The position numbers and the translations under genes were made by a program. A DNA stretch of 64,000 bases, taken from an uncultured Prevotella sp. Its GTDB lineage: Bacteria > Bacteroidota > Bacteroidia > Bacteroidales > Bacteroidaceae. This document shows, piece by piece, positions 26,804 through 35,809 of this stretch. The notes under the pieces are model-generated. The model searched no databases and had not been told where the DNA came from. It saw only the letters and a program-made list of their open reading frames with translations. The stretch is from assembly GCA_934256705.1 (NCBI GenBank), contig CAKQPF010000013.1, positions 1-64,000 on the forward strand, written 5' to 3'. Position 1 is the stretch's first letter; every line of letters starts with the position of its first letter.

Positions 26804-27664
26804 TTACTTTCCAGCGAGTCCGGACTCACGCATTCTGATGCGGGTCATCCATTGTTTGGTCTCAAGAGGGAAGTCGCCAGCCATCATCCAGCTGAAATAA
26901 CCCGGGTCGCGGCGCAATACGTCAGCCACAGTGAAGCCCTTGTATTTTCCGAAATTGAAGTATTCCTGCTTTCGTGGCTTGCCGTTCTTGTCGAGAAGAG
27001 GCTTACCGTCAGGACCTTTCACGTCGCCCCAAACCAGTCTTCCAGCGAAATCGACGTTGTCATTCTGGCGTGAGAACTCGTTGAGAACGTCCATGTCATT
27101 CTCCAGTTGGCGCTCTTCTTCCTCCTGGTTGCCAGGAGCATACATGTCAAGTTCGCCCTGAAGCACTCTGTATGTCGCCTCTGTGTCCTGGTCAGCAAGG
27201 TGAGCCTGGAAGTCGTCTTCCATCTTTCTGCCGCAGTAGAACTTGTATGCGGCTGCAAGATTTCTGCGTTCCATCTTGTGGAAAATGGTCTGTGCGTCTA
27301 TGAGACGACAGCGGGAGAAGTCATAATTCTGTCCTGCACGAAGAAATTCCTCAGCAAGCATTGGCACATCAAAGCGGTTTGAGTTGAAGCCAGCGAAGTC
27401 GCAACCCTCAAATTCGTGTGCCAAAGTGGCTGCAATCTGCTTGAAAGTAGGCTTGTCAGCCAGCATCTCGTCTGTGATACTTGTCAGTTCGACTACCAGT
27501 TCGGGAAGTGGACGTTCGGGATTGACGAGGTGGTTACCCCTTTTCTCTGTGCCGTCAGGCATCACCTTGATATATGAAATCTGGATAATCCTGTCTTTGC
27601 TGATGTCCAGACCGGTCGTCTCAAGGTCGAAGATGACCAATGGTTTTGTAAGATTCAGTTTCAT
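26804..27664 (-). CDS. DnaQ-like 3'-5' exonuclease
   Basis: A 286-residue exonuclease of the DnaQ/DEDDh type, similar to the epsilon subunit of DNA polymerase III. ExoI is VIFDLETTGLD near the start, ExoII includes FAGFNSNRFDVPML and ExoIII includes HLADQDTEATY. The C-terminal third contains a domain (FNFGKYKGFTVADVLRRDPGYFSWM) of the kind fused to exonucleases in Bacteroidetes. It follows dnaN in the same direction, so a replication or repair role is likely, but a true polymerase III epsilon role is not proven. Confidence 0.85.
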   Translation of the reverse strand: MKLNLTKPLVIFDLETTGLDISKDRIIQISYIKVMPDGTEKRGNHLVNPERPLPELVVELTSITDEMLADKPTFKQIAATLAHEFEGCDFAGFNSNRFDVPMLAEEFLRAGQNYDFSRCRLIDAQTIFHKMERRNLAAAYKFYCGRKMEDDFQAHLADQDTEATYRVLQGELDMYAPGNQEEEERQLENDMDVLNEFSRQNDNVDFAGRLVWGDVKGPDGKPLLDKNGKPRKQEYFNFGKYKGFTVADVLRRDPGYFSWMMAGDFPLETKQWMTRIRMRESGLAGK

Positions 27665-27857
27665 TATGGTGAGGTGGAAATGGAAATCGCCACCCTTTTA
27701 TTATGTTCTATATATTAAGTAGGTGGTCAAAACTATTATGATAACAGCGGTTAAGTATGAATACCTTTCGTTATTTATATAACAGATACGCTCTATTGCA
27801 ATAATAATTCAGGCCACCTGCTTACGTGTTGGCTTTGTTTATATGGTGCGCATCCCC

Positions 27858-28982
27858 TTAGTCATTGAGGAGCATAGGCATGATAAGCATGAGCACATCC
27901 TCGCCTTCAGGCTGCTGAGCAGGAGAGATGATGCCGGCGCGACCTGGATCTGCGAGCTCGATAACTATCTCGTCAGAAGTCAGATTGTTGCATATCTCAT
28001 AGAGAGCGCTGCCCTTGAATCCGATGCTCATAGGCATACCACCGTATTCGCACACCACGCTTTCACGAGCGCTTGTAGCGAATTCGATGTCCTCAGAGTT
28101 GATTTCGAGGCTGTTGAATTCGATTCTGAGTTTCACGAGCTGTGTGCTTTCGCTTGCAAAAGGCATTACGCGGCGCAGAGCACTGATGAGAGCCTTGCGG
28201 TCAATGGTGAGACGATTAGGATTATCCTGTGGAATAACGCTGTTATAGTTAGGGTATTTGCCCTCGATAAGGCGGCAACAGAGCATTCCGTCATTATATA
28301 CTACCTCGGCATTGGACTGGTTGAAGCGGATAGTAACGTCGGAACCGTCATTTGCAAGCACGGTGCGGAGCAGTGTGGCAGGCTTCTTTGGCAGGATGAA
28401 AGATGCAGGAACCTCGGTCTTGCAGCCGTATATACGGTTTCTCACGAGCTTATGTCCATCACTTGCCACGATGGCCATATAGTCTTCCTTGAGGTCGAAA
28501 TAGAGACCGTTCATCACCATTCGGAGCTCATCCTGAGCGGTGGCGAAGAGTGTGCGGTTGATATTGTTGATGAGAACATCGGAAGGAAGGACTGTGGAAG
28601 TGGCGTCCCCTTCAAGTCCTTTCATGCGAGGATATTCGTTGGCGCTTTGTCCGAAGATGCGGTATGAACCGTTCATGTAGTTCATCTGTATGCTGTTGTC
28701 GTCGAGGTTCACGTCAAAGACGATAGGCTGTTCGGCAAGTTCCTTTACGGAAGTGAGCATTATGCGGTTAGGCACGCAGAATGAACCGTCAGAATCATAT
28801 TCGATGAGATCCATGGTGCAGTTCATCATATTTGTGTTGTCAGATGCGGTGAGTGTCAGTTTGCCATCCTTTATCTCGAAGAGAAAGCACTCCAGAATGG
28901 AAATGGAGTTCTTTGGGCTTATTACTTTGCTGAGGATGTTTAGTTTGCTGCTAAGTGCAGTGCTTGAAAGTGAGAATCTCAT
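27858..28982 (-). CDS. dnaN: DNA polymerase III sliding clamp, beta subunit
   Basis: A 374-residue protein with the three repeated clamp domains. The opening MRFSLSSTALSSKLNILSKVI and the C-terminal end VLMLIMPMLLND (the usual clamp ending is (Y/L)-x-x-MP(M/V)RL) are clear. It tethers the polymerase to DNA. It is the first gene of a minus-strand group with exonuclease, DUF4835 and recN downstream, and has a -7 box at 29026-29033. It is not next to dnaA here, which is normal for Bacteroidetes. Confidence 0.96.
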   Translation of the reverse strand: MRFSLSSTALSSKLNILSKVISPKNSISILECFLFEIKDGKLTLTASDNTNMMNCTMDLIEYDSDGSFCVPNRIMLTSVKELAEQPIVFDVNLDDNSIQMNYMNGSYRIFGQSANEYPRMKGLEGDATSTVLPSDVLINNINRTLFATAQDELRMVMNGLYFDLKEDYMAIVASDGHKLVRNRIYGCKTEVPASFILPKKPATLLRTVLANDGSDVTIRFNQSNAEVVYNDGMLCCRLIEGKYPNYNSVIPQDNPNRLTIDRKALISALRRVMPFASESTQLVKLRIEFNSLEINSEDIEFATSARESVVCEYGGMPMSIGFKGSALYEICNNLTSDEIVIELADPGRAGIISPAQQPEGEDVLMLIMPMLLND

Positions 28983-29025
28983 AGTTTATATTTTTTTGAT
29001 TTTTATTTCTTTGCGTTTTAGGTTA

Positions 29026-29033
29026 CAAAGATA
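29026..29033 (-). promoter_or_regulatory. -7 box for dnaN
   Basis: The minus strand reads TATCTTTG, 43 bases upstream of the dnaN start codon at 28982. Confidence 0.6.
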
Positions 29034-29171
29034 CAAAAGTTTTGGCATAATTAGAAAAATAATCGCATGAAATTTGTCTAAATTAAAAATATTTTAGTAA
29101 TTTCGCAGACGGAATGTGTGAAAAACATAATTTCCCGATGATTAGCAAGAAACTTATATATAATATAAAAT

Positions 29172-29600
29172 ATGGAATTACAAGGAAAAGTGATTAACGC
29201 TCTGCCGCAGCGTAGTGGTACGAGCCAGCGTGGTGAGTGGGTTTCTCAGGATTTTGTCATTGAGACACATGATACATACCCGAGAAAGATGGTGTTCTCA
29301 GTCTTTGGAGCAGACCGCCTTCAGCGTTTTAATATCCAGATAGGTCAGGAAGTTCTCGTGGCTTTCGATATTGATGCGCATGAGTATAACGGACGTTGGT
29401 TTAATAATATTCGTGCATTTGACGTGCGTCAGGTGGACCCTAATGTCGCTGCAGCCGTACAGAATCCATTCCCGGGAACCGTAGCTCAGCCAGCTCCAGC
29501 TCAGGCTCCAGTAGCAGACAATGGTGCAAATCCTGCAGCTCCATTCCCTGCACAGCCAGAGGCAGCGGCAGATGGTGGCGCTGATGATCTCCCATTTTAG
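29172..29600 (+). CDS. DUF3127 family protein (OB-fold-like)
   Basis: A 142-residue protein of the DUF3127 family, known from Bacteroidetes. The first 95 residues (ELQGKVINALPQRSGTS, DTYPRKMVFSVFG, VLVAFDIDAHEYNGRWFNNIRAF) look like an OB fold of single-stranded DNA-binding type. The rest is an Ala/Pro linker ending in an acidic DDLPF, reminiscent of the acidic tip of SSB that binds partner proteins. A role in DNA metabolism is plausible, but no function is established to my knowledge. It is transcribed away from dnaN. Confidence 0.82.
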   Translation: MELQGKVINALPQRSGTSQRGEWVSQDFVIETHDTYPRKMVFSVFGADRLQRFNIQIGQEVLVAFDIDAHEYNGRWFNNIRAFDVRQVDPNVAAAVQNPFPGTVAQPAPAQAPVADNGANPAAPFPAQPEAAADGGADDLPF

Positions 29601-29627
29601 GCTATAGTTGTCCGTTTTGAAAAATTA

Positions 29628-29669
29628 CCCACAAAGTGAGAATGCTGCGCAAAGCTCTCATTTTGTGGG
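29628..29669 (+). terminator. Hairpin after the DUF3127 gene
   Basis: CCCACAAA and TGAGA pair with TCTCA and TTTGTGGG with one mismatch, starting 28 bases after the stop. No T tract follows, so termination is uncertain. Confidence 0.5.
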
Positions 29670-29741
29670 CAATACGATATAAATTAGTAACATAGAGCAC
29701 TGCTGTTTGGCAGTTTTATCACAATCACCACATTATTGTCT

Positions 29742-30395
29742 ATGGAAGATAAGCAGACAAATAGACACCGGCACTTGAAGCAACAGATACTTCCAGTGGC
29801 AAGAAAGGCTTTTTCCCTTCATGGCATCAAGGCCGTGAAGATGGACGATATCGCTTCATATCTGAAGATAAGCAAGCGTACCCTTTACGAGACATATCAG
29901 AATAAGGAGGAACTACTGTTTGATGTGCTGGTGGATTCCTTCAAGGAGTGGGATACCAAGATGGAACTCTTTGCCAAGCAGACGGATGATATAATGGACC
30001 TTCTGCTTGAGTTTCTGCGTCTGCATACGGAGATGTATGCCAATACCAATCCGTTGTTCTTCAGTGAATTATCACGTTATGCCGGGCTGTCGGAAAGGTT
30101 TAAGGTGATACGTGGTAGAGATGAGGACAAATGTCAGGAGTTCTTTGCCAAAGGAATAGAAGAAGGCTATTTCCGTGATGACGTAAATTATGGACTGTTA
30201 GTGAAGATTTCGAGGGATATGCACATGCTTTTCCGCACCGAAGACGACTACAAGTCATACGGGATGAGAGAGATATTCCTCAGTTTTGTGTGCAGTCTGC
30301 TGCGCGGAGTCTGCACGGAAAAAGGCATAAAGCGCATTGATGCCTTTATGAAAGTGCCGTCATCATCCGACTTGAATTCGGAATCTGGCTCCTGA
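29742..30395 (+). CDS. TetR-family transcriptional regulator
   Basis: A 217-residue regulator. The N-terminal helix-turn-helix is typical (ILPVARKAFSLHGIKAVKMDDIASYLKISKRTLYETYQNKEELL), and the C-terminal two thirds are the variable ligand-binding domain. I start it at the ATG at 29742; a TTG two codons earlier is unlikely. It likely represses itself or a neighbour, but the adjacent genes (DUF3127, SulP) give no clear target, and no obvious operator palindrome is visible just upstream. Confidence 0.88.
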   Translation: MEDKQTNRHRHLKQQILPVARKAFSLHGIKAVKMDDIASYLKISKRTLYETYQNKEELLFDVLVDSFKEWDTKMELFAKQTDDIMDLLLEFLRLHTEMYANTNPLFFSELSRYAGLSERFKVIRGRDEDKCQEFFAKGIEEGYFRDDVNYGLLVKISRDMHMLFRTEDDYKSYGMREIFLSFVCSLLRGVCTEKGIKRIDAFMKVPSSSDLNSESGS

Positions 30396-30498
30396 TGGTA
30401 GAATATCCAAAATGTAGGCTTTGGTCTAATTCTAGTTATTGATGTTATTTCCTGGAAATGAAGCCATTGGCAAACAGGAGTAATTGAATAGGAAAAAC

Positions 30499-30550
30499 AA
30501 GAATCATCCCTTTCCATTCTCAATCAAGAGATAGGAAAGGGATGATTCTT
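30499..30550. terminator. Bidirectional terminator, tetR / sulP
   Basis: A perfect 17-bp inverted repeat (arms 30499-30515 and 30534-30550) lies between the convergent genes, with a 18-base loop. Confidence 0.8.
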
Positions 30551-30607
30551 TGTATAAGGCAGGAGCGTGAAACTTCTGCCTTTGTGTCGGATTATACTAA
30601 AAGGAGA

Positions 30608-32296
30608 TTACAGACCCTTGAGGTATTCGGTGCATTCCTCGAAGGTTTCGAATGTGTTTTCCTTCGGAATGAGAAAAGGAATGATATGATGATTCTCAAG
30701 CATATAGCGAGGCTGAGGCTGTATGATGGTCATAAGCACCTTAATGCCCTGAGCCTGAAGGTCCTTGATGGCGGTCTCCATGGCATACACACCGCTCTGG
30801 TCCATGAATGGAACGCGACGCATACGGATGATGACAATCTTTACATCGGTAGGGATGTCGTGCATAACGCGCTGGAAGCCAGTGATGCTGCCGAAGAATA
30901 TAGGGCCGTCGAGACGCTCGATGTATATGTGATTGCGGATTTCTTCCGGCATGTCTTTCTCGTCTTCCCATGGACTTTCCTTGTCGAAAGTGTCGAGTGC
31001 CTTGGCGCTATAGCTGTTTTCCACGAGGTCGCCCGCACGCTTCATGAAGAGTACGCAAGCGATTACCATGCCGATTCCCACTGCTGTGAGAAGGTCAACG
31101 AACACTGTCATGAGGAAAACGACCATCATCACGAAAGCGTCAGACTTAGGAATGCGGAGCAAATCCTTGAATCCACGGAAGTCGATGATGCCCCATCCTA
31201 CGGTGATAAGGATACCTGCGAGGACTGAGAGTGGCACGTATTTCACGAGAGAACCGAGTCCGAGAAGGATGGCAAGCAGGAGAACAGCGTGTATCATGCC
31301 ACTAATCTGGGTGCGACCGCCAGACTTTACATTCACCACGGTACGCATTGTAGCGCCAGCGCCAGCGAGACCGCAGAACAAACCTGCCACTGCATTGCCG
31401 ATACCCTGACCTATCAGTTCCTGATTGGAATTGTGCTTGGTCTTGGTGATGTTGTCAGCTACGACGGAAGTGAGCAATGTGTCGATGCTGCCGAGGCCTG
31501 CAAGGGTCAGACCAGGAACGAGAGAAGCCTCAAGTACTGATGCCCAGTCGATGCCGTCAAGCTGCACCTTTGTGAAGAAAGGCATTGGAAGACCAGCCGG
31601 GATATTGCCGATGGTGAGGGAAGAGTCGAGGTTTGTGAAGAGGGAAACCACGGTCACGGCGATAAGAGCCACGAGAGTGGCAGGCACCTTCTTTGTCAAC
31701 TTTGGCACAAGGACGATGAGCGAGATGCAGGCAAGACCGAGAGCGAGGGCTATCACGCTCACTCCGTCAGCCAGAGCAGCAGGGAAATTGATGATCATAT
31801 CCAGTGTGCTGGCAGGTGATTTCTTGCCTATGATAGGGTAGATCTGCTGAAGGATGATGATGACACCGATGCCGCTCATGAATCCAGAGAGCACAGGATA
31901 AGGGATGTAGCGCACGTATTTGCCGATGCGGATGAGTCCGAAGATGACCTGGAACAGTCCGCAGAAGATGCCGGCAAGCGACATGGTGAGGATTACGGCA
32001 GAGACATTGCCCTGCGAACTTGCCCATGCTCCGCTCACGATGGAAGCGGTGATGACGGTCATAGGACCGGTAGGACCGGAAATCTGAGAGTGTGTGCCGC
32101 CGAAGAGGGCTGCAAAGAAACCGAGCAATGTAGCTCCGACAAGACCTGCAAGCGCACCCATGCTGGATGCTTCAGGACTGTCAACGCCGCTAAATGCCTG
32201 AATACCGAATGCCAGTGCGAGTGGGAGTGCCACGATACCGGCTGTGATGCCACCGAAGACATCGCCTTTGATGTTGTTTGTCTCGATAAAAGCCAT
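30608..32296 (-). CDS. SulP family anion permease with STAS domain
   Basis: A 562-residue inner-membrane transporter. About eleven to twelve hydrophobic segments fill residues 1-420, including the SulP signatures GITAGIVALPLALAFGI and FGGTHSQISGPTGPMTVI. A cytoplasmic STAS domain covers about 440-555 (YIERLDGPIFFGSITGF, PFMDQSGVYAMETAI). The family moves sulfate, bicarbonate or dicarboxylates; the substrate cannot be told here. It ends convergently with the TetR gene and has its own -7 box at 32361-32368. Confidence 0.92.
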   Translation of the reverse strand: MAFIETNNIKGDVFGGITAGIVALPLALAFGIQAFSGVDSPEASSMGALAGLVGATLLGFFAALFGGTHSQISGPTGPMTVITASIVSGAWASSQGNVSAVILTMSLAGIFCGLFQVIFGLIRIGKYVRYIPYPVLSGFMSGIGVIIILQQIYPIIGKKSPASTLDMIINFPAALADGVSVIALALGLACISLIVLVPKLTKKVPATLVALIAVTVVSLFTNLDSSLTIGNIPAGLPMPFFTKVQLDGIDWASVLEASLVPGLTLAGLGSIDTLLTSVVADNITKTKHNSNQELIGQGIGNAVAGLFCGLAGAGATMRTVVNVKSGGRTQISGMIHAVLLLAILLGLGSLVKYVPLSVLAGILITVGWGIIDFRGFKDLLRIPKSDAFVMMVVFLMTVFVDLLTAVGIGMVIACVLFMKRAGDLVENSYSAKALDTFDKESPWEDEKDMPEEIRNHIYIERLDGPIFFGSITGFQRVMHDIPTDVKIVIIRMRRVPFMDQSGVYAMETAIKDLQAQGIKVLMTIIQPQPRYMLENHHIIPFLIPKENTFETFEECTEYLKGL

Positions 32297-32360
32297 GGTA
32301 AGGTTTATTATCCTAAATGTATTAAAATGATGAAGTTATTACTAAACTCTTAAGGTGGTG

Positions 32361-32368
32361 CAAAGGTA
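32361..32368 (-). promoter_or_regulatory. -7 box for the SulP gene
   Basis: The minus strand reads TACCTTTG, 65 bases before the start codon at 32296. Confidence 0.6.
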
Positions 32369-32653
32369 CTCCATTTTTCTGAGATAGCAAAATATTTCTG
32401 AAAAATCTTAATAGAGGTTAAGAAAATCGTCGTCCTTCAGCCTTGTTTTGGGTCTAAGAAATAGAATAACAACGAAATACGTCATGTGATAATATTGCTA
32501 TGGCTAAACTGATGCAATGCCAATGCTTTGCAGACATTGCCAAAGAAAGCGATGATTCAGTGCAGAGCAATGTTTTTAAGCTGTGAGGTTGGCAAAAAAC
32601 ACTTTTTTTCTTTATTTAACTCTTTAATCTGATGAAATGTCAGAGAGAAACTA

Positions 32654-32661
32654 TATATTTG
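32654..32661 (+). promoter_or_regulatory. -7 box before the DUF3791-DUF3990 operon
   Basis: TATATTTG matches TAnnTTTG. Its last four bases are part of the first palindrome-like site at 32658-32669. The remaining gap from 32369 to 32650 is AT-rich and holds no gene. Confidence 0.5.
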
Positions 32662-32730
32662 CATTCAAATACGATTATTCATGTGAAAATAAGTAGGGCA
32701 GACCGAAAGAAGTTATTGTTTGCATGCAAA
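32658..32730. promoter_or_regulatory. Two palindromic operator-like sites
   Basis: TTTGCATTCAAA at 32658-32669 and the perfect palindrome TTTGCATGCAAA at 32719-32730 are the same 12-base site with one difference, 61 bases apart. The first overlaps the promoter box and the second lies in the leader. This layout suits autorepression of the following operon. Confidence 0.5.
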
Positions 32731-32795
32731 TGTATATTTTGCAAGTAGCATTTCCTTCGAATGGATTTACCCTATATTATCATAAAAGTGAAAAA

Positions 32796-33041
32796 ATGGA
32801 TAAAGGATTATTACATAAAAGTTCACCGGAATTTGACCGTCTTGCCTTTACGGTGCTTGCAATTGAAGCTTCTGCGCAAAAGATGAAAATATCGCCATCC
32901 GAGATGAGAAGGCGACTGGACAAAGTGGGACTCATAAAGAATCTCATTCAAGATTGCTATGAGACTTTGCATACGGAGAGTCGTGAGGCAGTTGCGGATA
33001 ACGTAATAGAGGCTCTTAATAACTGGGAAAATAAATTATAA
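32796..33041 (+). CDS. DUF3791 family protein, first copy
   Basis: An 81-residue helical protein of DUF3791. Visible family features: FDRLAFTVLAIEASAQKM, then LDKVGLIKNLIQDCYETLHT and DNVIEALNNW. I start it at the ATG at 32796 and not at 32724, because the extra 24 codons overlap the second palindrome. It overlaps the next gene by one base (TAATG). It may be the antitoxin or chaperone-like partner of the DUF3990 protein; this is an inference from the arrangement. Confidence 0.75.
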   Translation: MDKGLLHKSSPEFDRLAFTVLAIEASAQKMKISPSEMRRRLDKVGLIKNLIQDCYETLHTESREAVADNVIEALNNWENKL

Positions 33042-33526
33042 TGGAAAAGCAGACACTATTTCATGGATCAAATGTCGTTGTAGAGCATCCACTGGTAAAC
33101 ATAGGAAGAAAAGACCTGGACTTCGGACCGGGGTTCTATCTTACACCTTTGTTTCAGCAGGCATCCCAATGGGCATCTCGCATCAAGGTGATAAGGCGTG
33201 CGGAGCAAGCCGTAGTGAATATATATGAATTCTGTTGTCCCGCAGATTGCAATCTAAAGCGTTTCGACGCATACGACAAAGAGTGGCTTGACTTCATCGT
33301 TGAGAGCCGGGCGGGCGGACAGCCTTGGACCGGGTATGACATAATAGAAGGTGGCATTGCCGACGACCGTGTCATTGATGCCGTCGAAGCTTATATCAAT
33401 GGATATGCAGATGTGGAACGCACATTGCGACAACTGGTTTATCATAAACCGAATTATCAGATTTGCATACTGAATCAAGAGATAGTTGACAAGTATTTGA
33501 AATATCAATCATACGAAAGGATATAG
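33041..33526 (+). CDS. DUF3990 family protein, putative ADP-ribosyltransferase-like toxin
   Basis: A 161-residue protein of DUF3990. It opens with LFHGSNVVVEHP, followed by DLDFGPGFYLTPLFQQASQWA; these resemble the first strands of the ADP-ribosyltransferase fold (a His in HGS and a Tyr in FYLT). Further family blocks are WLDFIVESR, DIIEGGIADDRV and YQICILNQEIV. Sandwiched between two DUF3791 genes with one-base overlap before and two bases after, it fits a toxin-antitoxin or anti-phage arrangement. Enzyme activity and target are inferred, not known. Confidence 0.75.
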   Translation: MEKQTLFHGSNVVVEHPLVNIGRKDLDFGPGFYLTPLFQQASQWASRIKVIRRAEQAVVNIYEFCCPADCNLKRFDAYDKEWLDFIVESRAGGQPWTGYDIIEGGIADDRVIDAVEAYINGYADVERTLRQLVYHKPNYQICILNQEIVDKYLKYQSYERI

Positions 33527-33528
33527 CC

Positions 33529-33735
33529 ATGTTGGATTTCTTATTGTGGAACAAAATAGCAAGGATTATAGCTCAGTTGGCCGAAACTTTAGATATCTCG
33601 ACCGACAGAGCACTGCAGATATTCTATGATTCCGATGTCTGCCGTATGCTTCATGACAAAGAACTGGGTCTTCATCTGATGAGTGATACTTATATTGTCA
33701 ACAATTTGATAGAGGAATTGAGAAGGATGCAGTAG
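33529..33735 (+). CDS. DUF3791 family protein, second copy
   Basis: A 68-residue helical protein. The segment DISTDRALQIFYDSDVCRMLHDKELGLHLMSDTYIVNNLIEELR matches the DUF3791 pattern, though it is clearly diverged from the first copy at 32796. It starts two bases after the DUF3990 stop and ends the operon. Two different DUF3791 partners around one DUF3990 protein suggest that one may regulate transcription and the other block the enzyme. Confidence 0.7.
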   Translation: MLDFLLWNKIARIIAQLAETLDISTDRALQIFYDSDVCRMLHDKELGLHLMSDTYIVNNLIEELRRMQ

Positions 33736-33783
33736 ATGGTTTCCTGCGCATTTTCTTTGACAATCATTTGCTTGGTGCTTTTT

Positions 33784-34007
33784 GAAAATTGTCCGATTTT
33801 TCCGTAAAGACCGAGCAGAAGGAAAGTGACTTTGTAACGTATTGATTATTAATATGTTGTAAAAGCGTAGTTTTTGGGCTGCAAAAGCATAGATATTAGG
33901 ACGTAATAACTATGCTTTTGCAGCCTAATATCTATGTTATTGCGATGTGAAAGCTTCGCTATTGCGAAATCAAAGCATTGCTGCCGCCTTTTTGTTCTAT
34001 TTTTCTT
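33784..34007 (-). repeat. 22-bp-unit repeat element, copy 3
   Basis: A full copy in reverse orientation. The boundary motifs read, on the minus strand, GAAAAATAGAACAAAAA and GGAAAAATCGGACAATT. Contiguous 22-bp units run from 33859 to at least 33968 and a weaker one to 33990. It fills most of the 459-base gap between the DUF3791 operon and pepD; no gene is present there. Confidence 0.85.
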
Positions 34008-34050
34008 ATTGCCGAATTTCTGTTGTTTCCTGTATGAACAGCAAAAATAA

Positions 34051-34119
34051 AAAGCCAACAAGCGACATTTCAAGGAAAGGAAAATGTAGCCTTCCATTGT
34101 AATATCCTTTGTTGGCTAT
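34051..34119 (-). terminator. pepD terminator
   Basis: AGCCAACA near 34053 pairs with TGTTGGCT near 34112. On the minus strand the stem is followed by TTTTTATTTTT, as expected downstream of pepD, though the loop is long. Confidence 0.5.
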
Positions 34120-34194
34120 CTTGTTCCGGAAGCGTTGGTTCGGATAGAAATCATGCAGTCCGGAGAGTCTTGGTCGCGATGTCGCGTCCGTATC

Positions 34195-35655
34195 TTATTC
34201 CTTTACAGGGATTTCCTCAAGAGTCTTGACGAGGAGCTTCCAGAACTTAGGCACAGAAGGGATGTGTGCTCTCTCGCCAGCAGTATGTGGAGAACGGATT
34301 GTAGGACCGAAGCTTACGATGTCGAGACCAGGATACTTGCCGAGAATGACAGAGCATTCGAGACCAGCATGGCATACCTGAACGATAGGATCCTGATTGA
34401 AGAGGTCCTTATAGATATTGCTCATGAGGGCAACCATTGGGCTGTTAGGGTTAGGGTTCCATCCGAAATAGTCACCGCTTGTGATGACCTTCATGCCTAC
34501 CATAGCCATTGCGCTTGATACAGTCTTGGTCACATAGTCCTTCATGCTTTCAGAAGAAGAGCGTGCGAGGATGAGCATCTCAGCCTTTGAGTCGGTGATG
34601 TTGATGATGGCGAGGTTGCTTGATGTCTCCACCTTTGTAGGGATGGTAGGAATCATGCGGATAACGCCGTCGTGGCAAGCATAGATAGCGTCGATGAGGT
34701 TGTCCTGAATGTCAGCAGGAACCTCAGTCTTAGGAGTCTCAGCGTCCTCACAGAAGAATTCGATACCTTCCTCGATGCCGTAGTAATCCTCCACGATTTG
34801 CTCCTTCCAGTCCTCTACGAGTTCCTTTGTAGCCTCTACATTTTCTGCAGGAACAGTGAGCACTACAACGCAGGAGTTAGGGATTGCGTTGCGCATGTTG
34901 CCGCCGTGCCATTCAGCAAGACGAGCGTCGCACTGGCTGATAGCCTCGCGTACGAAGCGAACCATCTGCTTGTTGGCATTAGCTCTGCCCTCATTGATTT
35001 CAAGACCGGAGTGTCCGCCCTTCAATCCCTTGAGAGTTACCTTGATAGCCTTGTCGCCTTCTTCTGTCTCTACAGGCTTGTATTCGATGGTACCGGTGAT
35101 ATCCACGCCGCCGGCAGAACCTACTATCATCTCGCCTTCATCCTCAGTGTCGAGGTTGAGGAGGATATCAGAGTTCATCTGTCCGGTAGGAAGGTCGTTG
35201 GCACCATACATGCCAGTCTCTTCATCGGCAGTGCAGAGAGCCTCGATAGGACCGTGCTTGAGGGTCTTGTCCTCCATTACAGCCATGATTGCTGCAATGC
35301 CGAGACCGTTGTCAGCACCGAGTGTAGTGCCCTTTGTCTTCACCCATTCACCGTCAATCCATGTCTGGATAGGGTCAGTCTCAAAGTTGTGGGTTGAGTC
35401 AGGAGTCTTCTGTGGCACCATATCCATGTGAGCCTGAAGCATGACAGTCTTTCTGTTCTCCATATCAGGAGAAGCTGGCTTGCGCATTACTATGTTGTTT
35501 GCAGGGTCTTTGAAAGCTTCTACGCCGACCTTCTTTGCGAAGTCAAGGAGGAATTGCTGGACCTTCTCAAGGTGTCCTGATGGGCGTGGCACCTGTGTGA
35601 GGTCATAGAAATTGCGCCAGATGCTCTCTGGCTGGAGGTTTTTGATTTCACTCAT
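34195..35655 (-). CDS. pepD: Cytosolic dipeptidase PepD (M20 family)
   Basis: A 486-residue zinc dipeptidase of the aminoacyl-histidine dipeptidase group, which cleaves many dipeptides in the cytoplasm. Metal ligands appear in order: QAHMDMVPQ, LGADNGLGIAA (Asp), TADEETGMYGA (catalytic Glu), NLDTEDEGE and the C-terminal CHAGLECSVILGKYPG (His). No signal peptide. The length is that of PepD and no domain is missing. It is flanked by a flippase-like gene upstream on the same strand, about 150 bp away, with TTGGTTATTGGTTATTGG simple repeats in the gap. Confidence 0.95.
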   Translation of the reverse strand: MSEIKNLQPESIWRNFYDLTQVPRPSGHLEKVQQFLLDFAKKVGVEAFKDPANNIVMRKPASPDMENRKTVMLQAHMDMVPQKTPDSTHNFETDPIQTWIDGEWVKTKGTTLGADNGLGIAAIMAVMEDKTLKHGPIEALCTADEETGMYGANDLPTGQMNSDILLNLDTEDEGEMIVGSAGGVDITGTIEYKPVETEEGDKAIKVTLKGLKGGHSGLEINEGRANANKQMVRFVREAISQCDARLAEWHGGNMRNAIPNSCVVVLTVPAENVEATKELVEDWKEQIVEDYYGIEEGIEFFCEDAETPKTEVPADIQDNLIDAIYACHDGVIRMIPTIPTKVETSSNLAIINITDSKAEMLILARSSSESMKDYVTKTVSSAMAMVGMKVITSGDYFGWNPNPNSPMVALMSNIYKDLFNQDPIVQVCHAGLECSVILGKYPGLDIVSFGPTIRSPHTAGERAHIPSVPKFWKLLVKTLEEIPVKE

Positions 35656-35809
35656 GATGTTTTTGGTTTTTTGGTTATTGGTTATTGGTTAAGGTCTTGC
35701 GGGCGGTTTTCCTTCATTGTTGCATTATATTTGTATTGGATGATGAAATGCCCGTTAAACTTTTTTGCCATAAATGTGTCGAAAGGAAGGGCTTGCCGGT
35801 CCGTTCCTG

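Noticed and set aside
30542..31228. A 228-codon plus-strand frame
   Set aside because: It starts inside the bidirectional terminator and is antisense to the SulP STAS domain.
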